A stretch of DNA of 64,000 bases from Rutidosis leptorrhynchoides (taxonomy: Eukaryota; Streptophyta; Magnoliopsida; Asterales; Asteraceae): contig NC_092339.1 in the NCBI RefSeq assembly GCF_046630445.1, positions 78,329,501-78,393,500 of the forward strand, written 5' to 3'. Shown here one piece after another: positions 34,737 to 47,825 of the stretch. Positions within the stretch are counted from its first letter, which is position 1. The number at the start of each line of letters is the position of its first letter. The position numbers and the translations under genes are program-made. Below the pieces are notes generated by a model, which was given only the letters and a program-made list of their open reading frames with translations, had not been told where the DNA came from and ran no database searches.

Positions 34737-35133
34737 TGATAATGCTAAAAACGAACATATATTTCATAGCATTATCCTTCCAGAAAGACAAGCTTTTAGT
34801 TGCAATTGTTCTAATTCCAAGTAATATTCGTTTAAATAATAAAAGGTGAAGAAAAAAGACAGATTCGACGATTTGAAGACTCAAATGACCAAAACGCTAA
34901 AAAGTACAAAGTACAAAGTACAATCCAAGTGGTTCAATTTATTGATGAGAAACGTCTAAAAATTACAAGAGTACAAGCCGGGAAACGCAAAGTACAAGAT
35001 ATCTAAGCGTACGAAAGGACGTTCGAAAATCCAGAACCGAGACATGAACCTACTATCAACGCGCGACGCAATGGACCTAAAATTACAAATTAACTATGCA
35101 CATAAATATAATATAATACATAATTAATTATGT

Positions 35134-35222
<89 letters not shown>

Positions 35223-35497
35223 TATATATTAAATAAATAAACGGTCGGCAATCTAGGATCCAATTTATGTGTGAGCTGGAAATCGAAGCTCCGCACTAGC
35301 GGTGCTGTGAGGCACAAAACCTCAGCACTCACGGAGCACACCAGGGCTCACATCCCACTATAAAAGGCGATGCAATTCGACGAAATATTTACACCTTCAT
35401 CAACTGATATTCACTCTCTCTCAATATATTTATATTTATATTTATATTTTATAATTTTAATTTTAATATTAAGTTAATAATAATAAGGTTATAGTAG
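34737..35497 (+). mobile_element. A4-type Athila LTR, left part
   Basis: Begins TGATAATGCT and is related to the A2 LTR in its first ~370 bases. It then differs: GC-type palindromes (CTCCGCACTAGCGG) at 35288-35337 replace the CATGCG pair, and the TATA box TATAAAAG is at 35359-35366. M1 interrupts it at 35498; the LTR resumes at 42614. It stands both as the right border of A1 and as the left border of A4. TSD AGTAG of M1: 35493-35497. Confidence 0.88.
35140..35220. repeat. (TA)n microsatellite in A4 LTR
   Basis: Pure TA run at the same U3 position as in the other Athila LTRs. Confidence 0.95.
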
Positions 35498-37422
35498 TGA
35501 TGTGTGCAGCGGCGTATACGAAATATTTATATTTTTACTACTAAATACGATATAATTTACACAAGTTTTTTTTTACTTATATAGATGGGATAAACCTAAA
35601 CCTTGCTACAACACTTATAGGCAGTGTACCTAATCGTAGAGTAGTGTAGTTTTTAGTAAGTCTGGTTCGTTCCACAAGGAGCTAGCTGAGTTTAACGCTA
35701 TATTTTAACAACTATAATATATATAATTATATATAGTAATATTATTATAAAAGGGGGTTTTACCGTTTAATGACCGGTTTGTCGATTTTAAATAAAGCGT
35801 AAAGATAAATGACGATAATATAAATGACGGAATTTAAATTTTGATAAAGTAAATTGCAGTAATTAAAATGACAGTAAATAAAGGTACGATGACATAAGAA
35901 ATAAAAGTATTATGCTTATTTAAACTTCCGTAATCATGATGTTCGACGTGTTGATTTTAATTTATTACCCGGGTTAATTGTCCTTTGTCCTGGTTTATTT
36001 GGTACCTATCTGGTTTTTGTCCATAATAGTCCATCGGTCATAATTATAAAATGCTCGTCAAATTAACCTTATTCCCCAAGTTAAATATTCCAACTAATTA
36101 GGGATTCGAACTGTAACAAGGTTTTAATACTTTGTTTAATGATTACACCAGGTTATCGACTGCGTATAATCCAAGGTTTTATTACTTTGTTAACAATTAC
36201 ACCAATTATCCTTGTATGTAATCCACCCCTGTTTTAATGAGATATGAATATTAATTTACCCACTTGATCAGAATGAATAATCAATTACCCAACCCGAATA
36301 ATTAATTAAATGATCGTAAAAGATGTCGTATAAACGTCACTAAATAGAACATACATAATCATTTTAATAATTATTAGATTAACTAATTTGAAGATAGGTT
36401 CGACAGATTCTAATGAGTTGTCATTCGATTAGACAATACCCCCTATCTATTAATAGTCAATATTCCAATGTCCACAAGTGTCGGTCTTTTGTCCAAACCT
36501 TAATTATGGTACAAAATCTAATAACCCCGTCTTAATATGTAGTCTTACATCATAATTACTTTGGCTCAAATATGCACAATAATAACTTAGTTACGAGATA
36601 TTAATTTAAAAAGGAAGAACATAGCTTACAGTGGTGATTAATCGCGTAGCGTTGCACGGACAGAATTCCGACTTTAAAACCCGTAAAATATTTCTTACAT
36701 TAACCCAACTAAACCATAATTTATTATTAATCTTAATTATAATTAAAATTATAATTATAATTATATATTACATAGAGATAAAGATAGATTAAAAAAAGGT
36801 GTATAACTCGTCCGAAAAATGCTGAATTTATAGAATGTGGCCTGCTACAGTAACTCATGCGGTCGCATGAGATTTTAGTGCAAATCTCATGCACTCGCAT
36901 GGGCTCATGCACTCGCATGAGTTTTATGCCTATTTCCCATGCGATCGCATAGCCATCAGATCCAGCTCACATATTTTTTGTTTGCTAGTTTGTCGACGTT
37001 ATTTAATATAATATATAATATGTAAATAATTTATATAATTATTTAAATATTATATTATCTTCTTGTGCATAGTTGACTTGTAATTTTTGCTCCGTTGCGT
37101 CACGCGTTGATAGTTGGCTCAGGTCCCGGTTCCGTTTTTTTGAACGTCCTTGCGTACTATTTAATATCTTGTACTTTTCGTTTTGCGACTTGTACTCTTA
37201 TCATTTTTGGACGTTTCTCATCAATAAATTGAACCACTTGAATTATATCTTGTACATTTGAGCTTTTTGGTCATTTGCGTCTTCAAATCATCGTTTTCTT
37301 CTTTTGTCTTCGCACTTATTTATTTAAATGAATATTACATAAAAATAGAACAATTGCAACTAAAAGCTTTACATATTGGAAGGATATTGTGCCTAAATAT
37401 ATGTTCATTTGGAGCACTATTA
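35498..37422 (-). mobile_element. M1 3' LTR
   Basis: Same length as 40689-42613 and about 3% different by eye (some 50-60 mismatches). On the minus strand it starts TAATAG instead of TGATAG, a transition in the terminal dinucleotide. Four CG-centred palindromes lie at 36853-36957 (e.g. CTCATGCGGTCGCATGAG) and a reverse TATA box at 36826-36832. Confidence 0.93.
36853..36957. repeat. Four promoter palindromes in M1 LTR
   Basis: CTCATGCGGTCGCATGAG, two ATGCACTCGCATG variants and CCATGCGATCGCATAG. This is an expanded version of the pair seen in A2; the other M1 LTR has the same set at about 42043-42148. Confidence 0.9.
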
Positions 37423-37440
37423 AATATCCCCACACTTGAG
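37423..37440 (-). other. M1 polypurine tract
   Basis: On the minus strand CTCAAGTGTGGGGATATT directly precedes the LTR. Confidence 0.75.
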
Positions 37441-37452
37441 CGTTGCTTGTCC

Positions 37453-39383
37453 TCAAGCAATACAGAATTTGAAATTAAAATCACAATCACTAAGTAGACA
37501 AGGAACAATAAATTCACCCGGATCACCCAACCTAGGTGGAAGTTTTGGTGGAACTGTCTTCACCGGGTTTATCTTTACGGTTTTTGTTTCTTGCACTTTC
37601 TTATTCCTCTTCTTCTTTCCAGAGGTATCACAAACTTTATTACCTATTACTTGCTCATACTCAACTCTTTTTCTTGGAAACGGGATGGTTGGTCTATATG
37701 GTGCCACCACTGGCTTTACATACTCGGGTGGTAGTGGTGGTGTAACTTCTTCATTGTTACTCACATCTAAAACCTTCCCATCTTCTGGTGCTGATTTTTC
37801 AGAATTTGTTGATACCATATTAACATTCTCATTCCGAGGATTTACTTCAGTATCACTCGGTAGTTTTACTTGTTCCCTCTTACTCATCTGCTAGCAAGAG
37901 TACCTACGTGTTTTTCTAGATTCAAAATGGAAGCTTTTTGAGTTCTTAATGACCGATCAAACCTCTCATTCGTTTGGGTTTGAGATGTAATAAATTGTGT
38001 TTGAGATTCCATTAGCTTTGCCATCATTTCTTCCAGATTTGGTTTTTTCTCTTCAGTTTGTTGTGGTGGTTTATACAAGCCAGGTCTTTATTGATTGAAA
38101 GTGTTGTTTTGAGTTGGTTGGTTATTCAGACCTTGTTGGTTGTACGAGTTGTTGTTGGGTCCATTTAGATTGTAAAGAATGTTTTGATTTCGATTGAAGT
38201 TTGGCCTTGGCGGTTGATAATTATTTCCCGGACTTTGGTTCATGTAGGAAACTTTCTCGCGTTGTTCCATTGTTTACTCAATGTGACAATCTTTCATTAA
38301 GTGTGGTCCACCGCATTGCTCACAACTGATTTGTATTGCGTGAATATCTTTAGTCATCTTTTCCATTCGTCTCTCGAAAGCATCTATTTTTGCGGAAACG
38401 GAATCAAAGTCATGGCTAGAATCGGCTATAGCTGCTTTAGATGAACGAGAGATATCTTTTTCTTGGTGCCACTCATGTGAGTGGGAGGTAGTGTTATCAA
38501 TAATCTTGTAAGCTTCAGTTGCGATTTTCTTCATAATGGAACCACCAACTGTTATGTCGATGTCTTTTCGTGTAGTGATGTCGCATCCTTGGTAGAATAT
38601 TTGTACTATTTGATAAGTATCTAAACCATGTTGCGGACATCCTCTTAACAACTTTCCAAATCTTGTCCACGCCTCATATAAAGTTTCATTTGGCTTTTGT
38701 GTGAACGTAACAATTTCTCCTTGAAGTCTCACGGCTTTAGATGCCGGAAAGAATTGTTTAAGAAATTTTTCAACTAAAACATCCCATGTATCAATCGCCC
38801 CTTCAGGTAACGATTCTAACCAATCTTTGGCTTCTACCTTTAAAGTCCAGGGAAACAACATGAGATAGATCTGTTCATCCTCAACTTCTCTGATTTTGAA
38901 TAGAGTACATATCCTATTAAAGGTTCGAGGATGTTCATTTGGATCTTCTTTTGGCGTACCACTATATTGGCATTGATTAGTTACCATGTGTAGGATTTGT
39001 CCTTTGATTTCATAATCTGGCACATTAATGTCTGGCTTAATAATGGCGTGACCTTGGCCAGTGCGTGTGGCTCTCATTCGGTCTTCCATACTTAGAGGTT
39101 CAGTTACTTCCATAATTGTATTTGTTGAATACTAATCACTAGAGAATTCTAATTTAACGGTTTGTGGTTCAGGAGGAATGATTAGTGGTTCAGGATCTTG
39201 GAATTATCCTTGAATATCCTTCGGATTCTCGGTAGTGAAGTCGGGTTCAAAAAATGGATTATCGGGATTTTGAGTTGTAGTACTTGTTCGACTAGATGAC
39301 GATTCTAAAGAAAAATCAACGGCGACAATGTTGGCTAGATGTCTTGATCGAGTTACAGGTGGTGAACATTTTGCTCGGTGCAT
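37453..39383 (-). pseudogene. M1 gag with start of protease, broken
   Basis: The minus-strand ATG at 39383 begins MHRAK as in A4. The capsid part (39113 down to 38274) is open over 279 codons and has the EIKGQILHMV and KDWLESLPEG signatures. The CX2CX3HX4C knuckle CEQCGGPHLMKDC is followed by a 2-base deletion that shifts the frame. The Asn-rich linker and the PPRLGDPGEFIVPCLL segment follow, where protease should begin; a deletion then joins this to the 3' end. The protease active site is absent. The spacer between protease and linker contains Lys-rich residues not seen in A2 or A4, so M1 belongs to a third subfamily. Confidence 0.88.
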
Positions 39384-40664
39384 TCACAGAATATCCTATT
39401 AGTTATAAAAGATAAAAATTATATAAGTTATTAAATTAATAGACTTTTTTGATTTTGCCCACATTTCGAATAGCCATTAGATGCAGCAGGTAGCCAGGAC
39501 CCTTTAAATCGGAAGCCCACAACTCGCCACTAACAAATCCAACTATTACTACGAACCAGAAAATTTTGGATGTCTATCAATTTAACCGCTTAAAATAATT
39601 TTTCGTTTTGAATTTTTAGAGAAGAAATAGAAAATTCTATGTCCTAAAAACTAGAGCGTAGAAATGAGAAAGAAAAAAAGTGCGTCGAAAAACGTCCAAA
39701 AATAAAAATCGAAAAACAAATGTTGAAAAACAAACAGTCGAAAAATAAAAATAAGAAAATAAAACGTCGAAACTTAGAATTCTAAAAATTAAAACTTACG
39801 TCTAAAGGTATTAAAGCTTAAAAGGAATTCTATATCCAAAACGGCAATAACTTAGAAAGTACTAAAATCTTAAAACGGCGTAGCAAAATTCTAAAGCACC
39901 TAAATCTTAGTCTAAAGAAAAAGCACTTAAGAGATTTTACGGCAAAGCCTAAAAATCTAGAGCTACTATGGCAAAATACTAAGTTTAAAACTAGGTACGA
40001 ACGATAAATATACAAATTACGAAATAAACGATTAAAATATACAATTTATAAAAAGAAATAAAAATGATAATATTACTTATTTTTATAAAAATATTATTTT
40101 TATATTATTATTTTATAAAAGTTAAGTTTATATATTTAATAAAACTAATTATAACTTAAAAATACAAATTAAATAAAACTAAAACTAATTAATAAAATAA
40201 TTAACAATAATTAGGTTAATAATAATAATAATAAATAATTTAAACCCTAAACCGTACCAACTCTGGGATCAGACCTGTTAGACAGGCTCATGCAATCGCA
40301 TGAGTCTTCTGTTATGAGGCCATGCAGTCGCATGGACTGTGGATCCAGGCCATAAGTTGGGCTGCTACAGTGTTCGGCCCAGTTCGTTTTAATTATATAT
40401 ATTTTTTTTTCAGATTTTAATTTTTACAAAATAATAAAAACAAACTTATATTTAAAAAAAACTAAAAATAAAATAAAAATACTTTTTAATTTTATATATT
40501 TTAAACGAAATCTTAAAAATATTTATATTTTTATATTTTTTTCTTTTTATTATTTTTAACACTTATTATAAATACAAAATATTATTATGAAATAAGAAAT
40601 AATATATTTTTACAAAAATATAGTTTTACTAAAATATAGCGTAAAAATATAGCGTTTCGCCGAG
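39384..40664 (-). other. M1 5' leader
   Basis: Reverse-strand leader with the conserved pre-gag block (about 39440-39560), palindromes at 40287-40304 and 40320-40335, and AT-rich filler. No ORF. Confidence 0.75.
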
Positions 40665-40682
40665 TCCCCATCAGCGGTGCCA
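40665..40682 (-). other. M1 primer-binding site
   Basis: On the minus strand TGGCACCGCTGATGGGGA, a diverged tRNA-Asp-type site 6 bases from the LTR. Confidence 0.8.
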
Positions 40683-40688
40683 AAAACT

Positions 40689-42613
40689 TGATGTGTGCAG
40701 CGGCGTATACGAAATAGTTATATTTTTACTACTAAATACGATATAATTTACACAAGTTTTTTTTTATTTATATAGATGGGATAAACCTAAACCTTGCTAC
40801 AACACTTATAGGTAGTGTACCTAATCGTAGAGTAGTGTAATTTTTAGTAAGTCCGGTTCGTTCCACGGGGAGCTAGCTGAGTTTAACGCTATATTTTAAC
40901 AACTATAATATATATAATTATATATAGTAATATTATTATAAAAGGAGGTTTTACCGTTTAATGACCGGTTTGTCGATTTTAAATAAAGCGTAAAGATAAA
41001 TGACGATAATATAAATGACAGAATTTAAATTTCGATAAAGTAAATTGCAGTAATTAAAATGACAGTAAATAAAGATACGATGAAATATGAAATAAAAGTA
41101 TTATGTTTATTTAAACTTCCGTAATCATGATGTTCGACGTGTTGATTATAATTTATTACCCGGGTTAATTGTCCTTTATCCTGGTTTATTTGATACCTAT
41201 CTGGTTTTTGTCCATAATAGTCCATCGGTCATAATTATAAAATGCTCGTCAAATTAACCTTATTCCCGAAGTTAAATATTCTAACTAATTAGGGATTCGA
41301 ACTGTAACAAGGTTTTAATACTTTGTTTAATAATTACACCAGGTTATCGACTGCGTATAATCCAAGGTTTTATTACTTTGTTAACAATTACACCAATTAT
41401 CCTTGTATGTAATCCACCCCTGTTTTAATGAGATATGAATATTAATTTACCCACTTAATCAAAATGAATAATCAATTACCCAACCAGAATAATTAATTAA
41501 ATGATCGTAAAAGATGTCGTATAAACGTCACTAAATAGAACATACATAATCATTTTAATAATTATTAGATTAACTAATTTGAAGATAGGTTCGACAGATT
41601 CTAATGAGTTGTCATTCGATTAGACAATACCCCCTATCTATTAATAGTCAATAGTCCAATATCCACAAGTGTCGGTCTTTTGTCCAAACCTTAATTATGG
41701 TACAAAATCTAATAACCCCGTCTTAATATTTAGTCTAACATCATGATTACTTTGGCTCGAATAAGCATAATAATAACTTAGTTACGAGACATTAATTTAA
41801 AAAGGAAGAACATAGCTTACAGTGGTGATTAATCGCGTAGCGTTGCACGGACAGAGTTCCGACTTTAAAACCCGTAAAACATTTCTTACATTAACCCAAC
41901 TAAACCATAATTTATTATTAATCTTAATTATAATTAAAATTATAATTATAATTATATATTACATAGAGATAAAGAGAGATTAAAAAAAGGTGTATAACTC
42001 GTCCGAAAAATGCTGAATTTATAGAATGTGGCCTGCTACAGTAACTCATGCGGTCGCATGAGATTTTAGCGCAAATCTCATGCACTCGCATGGGCTCATG
42101 CACTCGCATGAGTTTTATGCCTATTTCTCATGCGATCGCATGGCCGTCAGATCCAGCTCACATATTTTTTGTTTGCTAGTTTGTCGACGTTATTTAATAT
42201 AATATATAATATATAAATAATTTATATAATTATTTAAACATTATATTATATTTTTGTACATAGTTGACTTGTAATTTTAGCTCCGTTGCATCGCGCGTTG
42301 ATAGTTGGCTCAGGTCCCGGTTCCGATTTTTCGAACGTCCTTGCGTACTATTTAATATCTTGTACTTTGCGTTTTGCGGCTTGTACTCTTATCATTTTTG
42401 GACGTTTCTCATCAATAAATTGAACCACTTGAATTATATCTTGTACATTTGAGCTTTTTGGTCATTTGCATCTTCAAATCGTCGTTTTCTTCTTTTGTCT
42501 TCGCACTTATTTATTTAAACGAATATTACATAAAAATAGAACAATTGCAACTAAAAGTTTTACATATTGGAAGGATATTGTATCTAAATATATGTTCATT
42601 TGGAGCACTATCA
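40689..42613 (-). mobile_element. M1 5' LTR
   Basis: 1,925 bp with canonical TG...CA ends on the minus strand, a reverse TATA box at about 42017-42023 and the four palindromes. Confidence 0.93.
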
Positions 42614-43572
42614 AGTAGCGAATGTTTTAAGTTTGTAAGTCAAAACTCTATCCGTGTAACACTACGCGATCAATACTCATTGTAAGTTATGTTCAACCTT
42701 TTTAAATTAATGTCTCGTAGCTAAGTTATTATTATATTTATTTAATCCGAAGTAATCGTGATGTTAGACTAAATATTAAGACTGAGTTATTGGGCTTTGG
42801 ACCATAATTGGGGTTTAGATAAAAGACCGACACTTGTGGAAATTGGACTATGGACTATTAATGGGCTTTATATTAATTAAATGATATCTCGTTGATTTAA
42901 TATAGAGATTTATAATTTGACGTATTTATATTTAACCACATACGCTTGACTGGGTACGGTGGGCGGGATATCTATAAATACTAATAATTATTCATTTGAC
43001 CGGATACGGGGATGAATTAATAGTCACTGGACTCATTAAAACAGGGGTGGATTACATTCAAGGGTAATTGGTGTAATTGTTAACAAAGTATTAAGACCTT
43101 GTTACAATTTAAGTCCCTAATTAGTTGGAATATTTGACTTCGGGTATAAGGATAATTTGACGAAGACTTTCGTACTTTATACTTATGACCGATGGACTAT
43201 TATGGACAAAACCAGATGGACATATCGAATAATCCAGGACAAAGGACAATTAACCCATGGTAATAAATTAAAATCAACACGTCAAACATCATGATTACGG
43301 AAGTTTAAATAAGCATAATTTCTTTATTTTATATCTCATCGCACTTTTATTTATCGTCATTTTATTTATCGTACTTTTATTTTATTGCACTTTTAATTAT
43401 CGTACTTTTATTTTACCGCATTTTTATTTATCGGCATTTACTTTACGCTTTAAATTAAGTTATATTTATATTTTACATTAGGTTTTAATTGTGATTTAAG
43501 ACGTAAAATCGACAAACCGGTAACTAAACGGTAAAAACCCCCTTTTATAATAATAATAACACTACTATATTA

Positions 43573-43648
<76 letters not shown>

Positions 43649-43875
43649 TTTAAAATAAATATAGCGTTAAACTCAGCTAGCTCCCTGTGGAACGAACGGG
43701 ACTTACTAAAAACTACACTACTCTACGATTAGGTACACTGCCTATAAGTGTTGTAGCAAGGTTTAGGTATATCCCATTCTATAAATAAATAAATAACTTG
43801 TGTAAAATTGTATCGTATTTAATAGTATTTCGTAGTAAAATATAATCTATTTCGTACTACACCTCGCACACATCA
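42614..43875 (+). mobile_element. A4-type Athila LTR, right part
   Basis: Starts with the second AGTAG and continues the LTR interrupted at 35497 (TTTAAGTTTGTAAGTC resembles A2 near 6310). A long TA run lies at 43575-43641, and the LTR ends ACATCA 8 bases before the primer site. Without M1 and one TSD copy the LTR is 2,018 bp. Confidence 0.9.
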
Positions 43876-45147
43876 AGTATTTTTGGCGCCGCTGCCGGGG
43901 ACAGTACACCGAAGCGAAACGCTATATTCTAAAAAAAATTAGTTTTTAAGCTATTTTTGTAAAAATATAATTTTATATAAGTTTTAAAATATAAAAACAT
44001 AAAAAAATATATATTTCTATATTTTTAAGTGTTTAAATTAAAAAGTTTTTATTTTTTTAGTTACAAAAACTAATAAGTATTTTTTTATAAGTTTTATTTA
44101 AATTATAATTTCTATAAATTAAAAACAGAAAATAAAAATCAAAATAAAAAAAAGAAAACTGAACCTGCACGAATTTGAACCTGCCATCATCTGAGCCTGC
44201 AGATCTCCGCAGTCGCGGAGCTAGTCTCTTGCGTAATACCGCAGTCACGGAGCAGTCTCAGACTGCAACTTTTGACCACATTAATTGCAGATTAGGGTTT
44301 TATTATTAATTATTATTATTATTAAACCTAATTAGGGTTTAATTAAATTAATATTTATTTTAGTTTTAAATTAATTTTGTATTTTTAAGTTTTAAGTAGT
44401 TTTATCAATATATAAAATTAATACTTTTATAAAATAATATAAAAATAATATTTTTATAAAAATAAGTAATTTTAACATTATTGTTTCTTTTTATAAATTA
44501 TATATTTTTAATCGTTTAATTCGTAATTTGTATATTTATCGTTCATAATTAGTTTTAAACTTAGTTTTTTCTGTAGTTATTTTATATTTCTAAACTCTTA
44601 GGCTTTGCCATAAAATCTCTTAAGTGCTTTTTCTTTAGATTAAGATTTAGGCGCTTTAGAATTTTACGACGTCACTTATCGCTTTAGTTTTAAATAGATT
44701 TTAGTTCTTAATTAAGTTATTGCCGTTTTGGATATAGAATTCCTTTTAAGCTTTAATTTCTTTAGACACAACTTTTAATATTTAGTTTTTAGCCTTTTAA
44801 GTTTCGACGCTTATTATTTTTCGACGTTTGTTTTTCGATTCTTGTTTTTCGACGCGCTTTTTCTTTCTCATTTCTGCGCTCTAGTTTTTAGGACATAGAA
44901 TTTTCAAAGTTTTCTTTAAATTTTGATGAAAAATTATTTTAAGTGGTTAAATTAATAGACATCCAAAATTTTCTGGTTCGTAGTAATAGTTGGATTTGTT
45001 AGTGGCGAGTTGTGGGCTTCTGATTTAAAGGGTCCTGGCTACCTGCTGCATCTATTGGCTATTCGAAACGTGGGCCAAATCAGAAAAGTCTATTAATTTG
45101 ATAACTTATATAATTTTTATCTTTATAACTAATAGGATATTCAGTGA
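43876..45147 (+). other. A4 5' leader
   Basis: Aligns with the A1 and A2 leaders, but the palindrome pair is replaced by CTCCGCAGTCGCGGAG (44205-44220) and ACCGCAGTCACGGAG (44238-44252). The double telo-box near 44325 has lost one base of one arm. The pre-gag block is at about 44970-45090. No ORF. Confidence 0.75.
43884..43901 (+). other. Primer-binding site, tRNA-Asp type (A4)
   Basis: TGGCGCCGCTGCCGGGGA; of the four Athila copies here this best matches the Athila site I know. Confidence 0.9.
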
Positions 45148-47825
45148 ATGCACCGAGCAAAACGTTCACCACCTTTCATACGTTCACCACCTGTAACTCG
45201 ATCAAGACATCTAGCCAATATTGTCGCCGTTGATTTTTCTTTAGAATCATCATCAAGTCGACCAAGTACTCCAATTCAAATTTCCGATAATCTATTTTTT
45301 GAACCCGACCTCACAATTGAGAACCCGGAGGATATTCAAGGACAATTCAGAGATCCTGAACCACTAATTATTCCTCCTGAACCACAAATTACTCATCCAG
45401 AGATTGTCAAGGAAGAAACCATTAAATCAGAATCCCCTAGTGATTCAGATTCAAAAACTCAATCATAGAAAATCAGGAACCTCTAAGTATGGAAGATCGA
45501 ATGAGAGCCACACGCACTGGCCAAGGTCATGCCATTACTCAACCAGACATTAATGCGCCAGATTATGAAATCAAGGGACAAATCTTACACATGGTAACTA
45601 ATCAATGCCAATTTAGTGGTATGCCAAAAGAATATCCAAACGAACATCTTCGAACCTTTAATAGGATCTGTACTCTATTCAAAATCAGAGAAGTTGAGGA
45701 TGAACAGATCTATCTCATGTTGTTTCCCTGGACTTTAAAGGGAGAAGCCAAAGATTGGTTAGAATCGTTACCTGAAGGGGCGATTGATACATGGGATGTT
45801 TTAGTTGAGAAATTTCTTAAAAGATTCTTTCCGGCATCTAAAGTCGTGAGACTTCAAGGAGAAATTGTTACGTTCACACAAAAGCCAAATGAAACTTTAT
45901 ATGAAGCATGGACAAGATTTGGAAAGTTGTTGAGAGGATGTCCTCAACATGGTTTAGACACTTATCAAATAGTACAAATATTCTACCAAGGATGCGACAT
46001 TACTACACGAAAAGACATCCAAATAGCAGCTGGTGGTTTCATTATGAAGAAAACCGCAACTGAAGCTTACAAAATTATTGATAACACAGCCTCCCACTCA
46101 CATGAGTGGCATCAAGAAAAAGACATCGTTAGATCATCTAAAGCGGCTAGAGCCGATTCTAGCCATGACTTTGATTCCATTTCCGCAAAGTTAGATGCTT
46201 TCGAAAGACGAATGGAAAAAATGACTAAAGATATTCACGCAATACGAATTAGTTGTGAGCAGTGTGGAGGACCACATTTGACAAAAGATTGTCTCAGTGT
46301 TGAACAAACAATGGAACAAAGAGAGAATGTTTCATACATGAACCAAAGGCCTGGAAATAATTATCAAAATAATTATCAACTGCCAAGACCAAACTACAAT
46401 CAAAATCAGAATTATAACAGAAATGTTTCTTACAACAACCAACAAGGTCCTAGCAATCAACAAGTATCTAATAATACTTACAACCAGCAAAGACCTATTT
46501 TTGCAAATAAACCACCACAAACCGATGATAAAAAGCCAAATTTAGAAGGTATGATGTCGAAGCTAGTTGAATCTCAAACGCAGTTTTTCACATCTCAGAA
46601 ACAAACTAATGAACAAAATGCTCAAACATTTAGAAATCAACAAGCTTCTATTCAAAATCTAGAACAAGAAGTGAGCAACCTAGCAAGGTTGATAGGTGAA
46701 AGAAAACCGGGGAGTCTACCTAGCGATACAAATGCTAACCCCCGAAATGAAACAGCTAAAGCCATTACCACAAGAAGTGGTATTACACTCAAACCACCTG
46801 AAATACCTGTAATTTCTGATGACGCTATTCCCATTACACAGGCACCACAGCCTGAGCAAAAGAAAGAATCAGAACCGGTAGTTGAAAAGGTTAATGAAGA
46901 TAACACGGTTAAGGCAAAACCTTATGTTAAACCATACCAACCACCGCTTCCTTACCCGAGTAAAATGAGAAAAGAAAGACTTGAAGCCGAGCTATCCAAA
47001 TTCTTGGATATGTTTAAACAAATAAATGTAAATTTTCCTTTCATTGATGTGATTTCAGGAATGCCAAGATATGCTAAATTCCTGAAAGATCTAATCACAA
47101 ATAGAAATAAAATGAAAGAACTCTCGGCTGTTACAATGAATGCTAATTGTTCTGCAGTGCTGTTGAATAAGATACCAGAAAAATTCTCTGATCCAGGAAG
47201 TTTCACAATTTCATATTTTCTGGGTAGTGTTAATTCAATAGAAGCATTAGCAGACTTAGGTGCTAGTATAAATTTAATGTCATATTCATTATACGCTAAA
47301 CTAGACCTCGGAGAATTGAAACCAACACGAATAAGCATACAACTTGCAGATCGATCAGTAAAATATCCTAGAGGGATAATGGGAAACATGCTAGTTAAAG
47401 TTGGTACTTTAGTATTTCCAGTAGACTTTGTTATTCTGGATATGGAAGAAGATTCTCGAGTTCCTCTTATATTAGGAAGACCATTCTTAAACACTGCTAA
47501 AGCAATAATAGAAGTGTTTGGTAATAAACTGACCCTAAGTATAGAGGACGAGAGTGTTACCTTTTCTGTTGATAGAGCCATGCAACAACCGCAATCTGCA
47601 GATGATACATGTTATTATATTCAAACTATAGATTCACATACAGAATTGTTACAAGAATTTCTAGAATTACAAGTAACAGGAGAATGTTCTTTAGGAGAAG
47701 GAACTGAACCAATTGATGAAGCTGAAATGTTAGCCGCACTCATGGCTAATGAATACGAACCAATAATAGAAGAACTTCAAATGCTAAAAGAGGAAGACAG
47801 ATATCGATACAAATCATCAATATAA
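45148..47825 (+). pseudogene. A4 gag-protease, one frameshift
   Basis: The N-terminal part (45148-45468, MHRAKRSPPF) is separated by a 1-base loss near 45455 from a continuous 778-codon frame that starts at 45489. That frame holds the capsid (NEHLRTFNR, KDWLESLPEG), the knuckle CEQCGGPHLTKDC (CX2CX3HX4C), the Asn/Gln-rich linker (about 46340-46510), the basic PSKMRKERLEAE segment and the protease with ADLGAS and ILGRPFL. It ends at a TAA (47823) inside the protease-RT linker. The most complete gag-protease in the window; capsid and protease look unbroken. Confidence 0.92.

Larger units (their letters stand above)
35498..42613 (-). mobile_element. M1: minus-strand Athila deletion derivative
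   Basis: 7,116-bp element in reverse orientation inside the A4 LTR, with target duplication AGTAG (35493-35497 and 42614-42618). Two LTRs of 1,925 bp flank an internal part of only ~3.3 kb: primer site, leader, gag, the first residues of protease, then directly the polypurine tract. All of RT, RNase H, integrase and ORF3 are missing. It is non-autonomous and would depend on proteins of related Athila elements. Confidence 0.93.

Noticed and set aside
37436-37894. Plus-strand 152-codon ORF in M1
   Set aside because: It is antisense to the gag linker of M1, and its hydrophobic Ser/Phe-rich composition is what the complement of a Lys/Glu/Pro-rich frame gives.
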